Shown one piece after another: positions 41,530 to 41,898 of a DNA stretch of 41,898 nucleotides (positions are counted from its first letter, which is position 1; every line of letters starts with the position of its first letter). The position numbers were made by a program, and so were the translations under genes. The stretch is from Bradyrhizobium sp. (GTDB lineage: Bacteria; Pseudomonadota; Alphaproteobacteria; Rhizobiales; Xanthobacteraceae). The notes under the pieces were generated by a model. The model made no database searches. It was not told the origin of the DNA and was given only the letters and a program-made list of their open reading frames with translations. The stretch spans positions 1 through 41,898 of the forward strand of contig NZ_JAUYAN010000116.1 of the NCBI RefSeq assembly GCF_030693485.1, given 5' to 3'.

Positions 41530-41898
<369 letters not shown>

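Overview
The window reads as ordinary chromosome of a GC-rich alphaproteobacterium, most likely Bradyrhizobium or a close relative in the Nitrobacteraceae. This is an inference from protein style, a Usg-family protein, the groES-groEL layout, many fused peptide-ABC ATPases and the typical palindromic intergenic repeats. No search could be run. No insertion sequence, prophage or CRISPR array was seen.

Layout. 1-2.1 kb: a partial open frame, a small lipoprotein (-), a tRNA-Leu(UAA) gene split in its anticodon by a group I intron, then a small antitoxin-like gene and a Fic toxin gene broken by a one-base frameshift. 2.2-7.4 kb (-): a complete peptide ABC importer (binding protein, two permeases, fused double ATPase). 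7.9-14.3 kb (+), divergent from it: M20 peptidase, M81 (MlrC-like) peptidase, second M20 amidohydrolase, amidase and an enoyl-CoA hydratase. The first four fit hydrolysis of imported peptides or amides. 14.4-20.4 kb: quinone oxidoreductase, 2-hydroxychromene-2-carboxylate isomerase-like protein and GST (-); a short MetE-type methyltransferase (+); a four-cysteine protein, xanthine-guanine phosphoribosyltransferase, PaaI thioesterase and a MoCF/CinA-N protein (-).

20.7-24.0 kb (+): circularly permuted ATP-grasp, alpha-E and transglutaminase-like genes. These are the three usual partners of the Anbu proteasome-like peptidase. 24.2-28.9 kb (+): a complete branched-chain amino-acid-type ABC importer. 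29.0-31.2 kb: a VOC protein (-) and a FAD amine oxidase (+). 31.2-36.3 kb (-): a second peptide ABC importer with the same gene order as the first. 36.7 kb (+): the Anbu gene itself, separated from its partners by about 12.6 kb of transporter genes, followed by an SDR. 38.5-41.9 kb: a CNT nucleoside transporter (+), a cupin with a histone-H1-like tail (-), Usg (-), and groES with the start of groEL (+) behind CIRCE-like operator repeats.

Two results deserve most attention: the intron-containing tRNA-Leu, and the split Anbu/ATP-grasp/alpha-E/transglutaminase system set among peptide and amino-acid importers and peptidases. A third theme is the density of palindromic intergenic elements of at least six sequence types. 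They sit at most convergent gene junctions, between groES and groEL, inside the ATP-grasp cluster, and in one case supply the last codons and stop of a gene.
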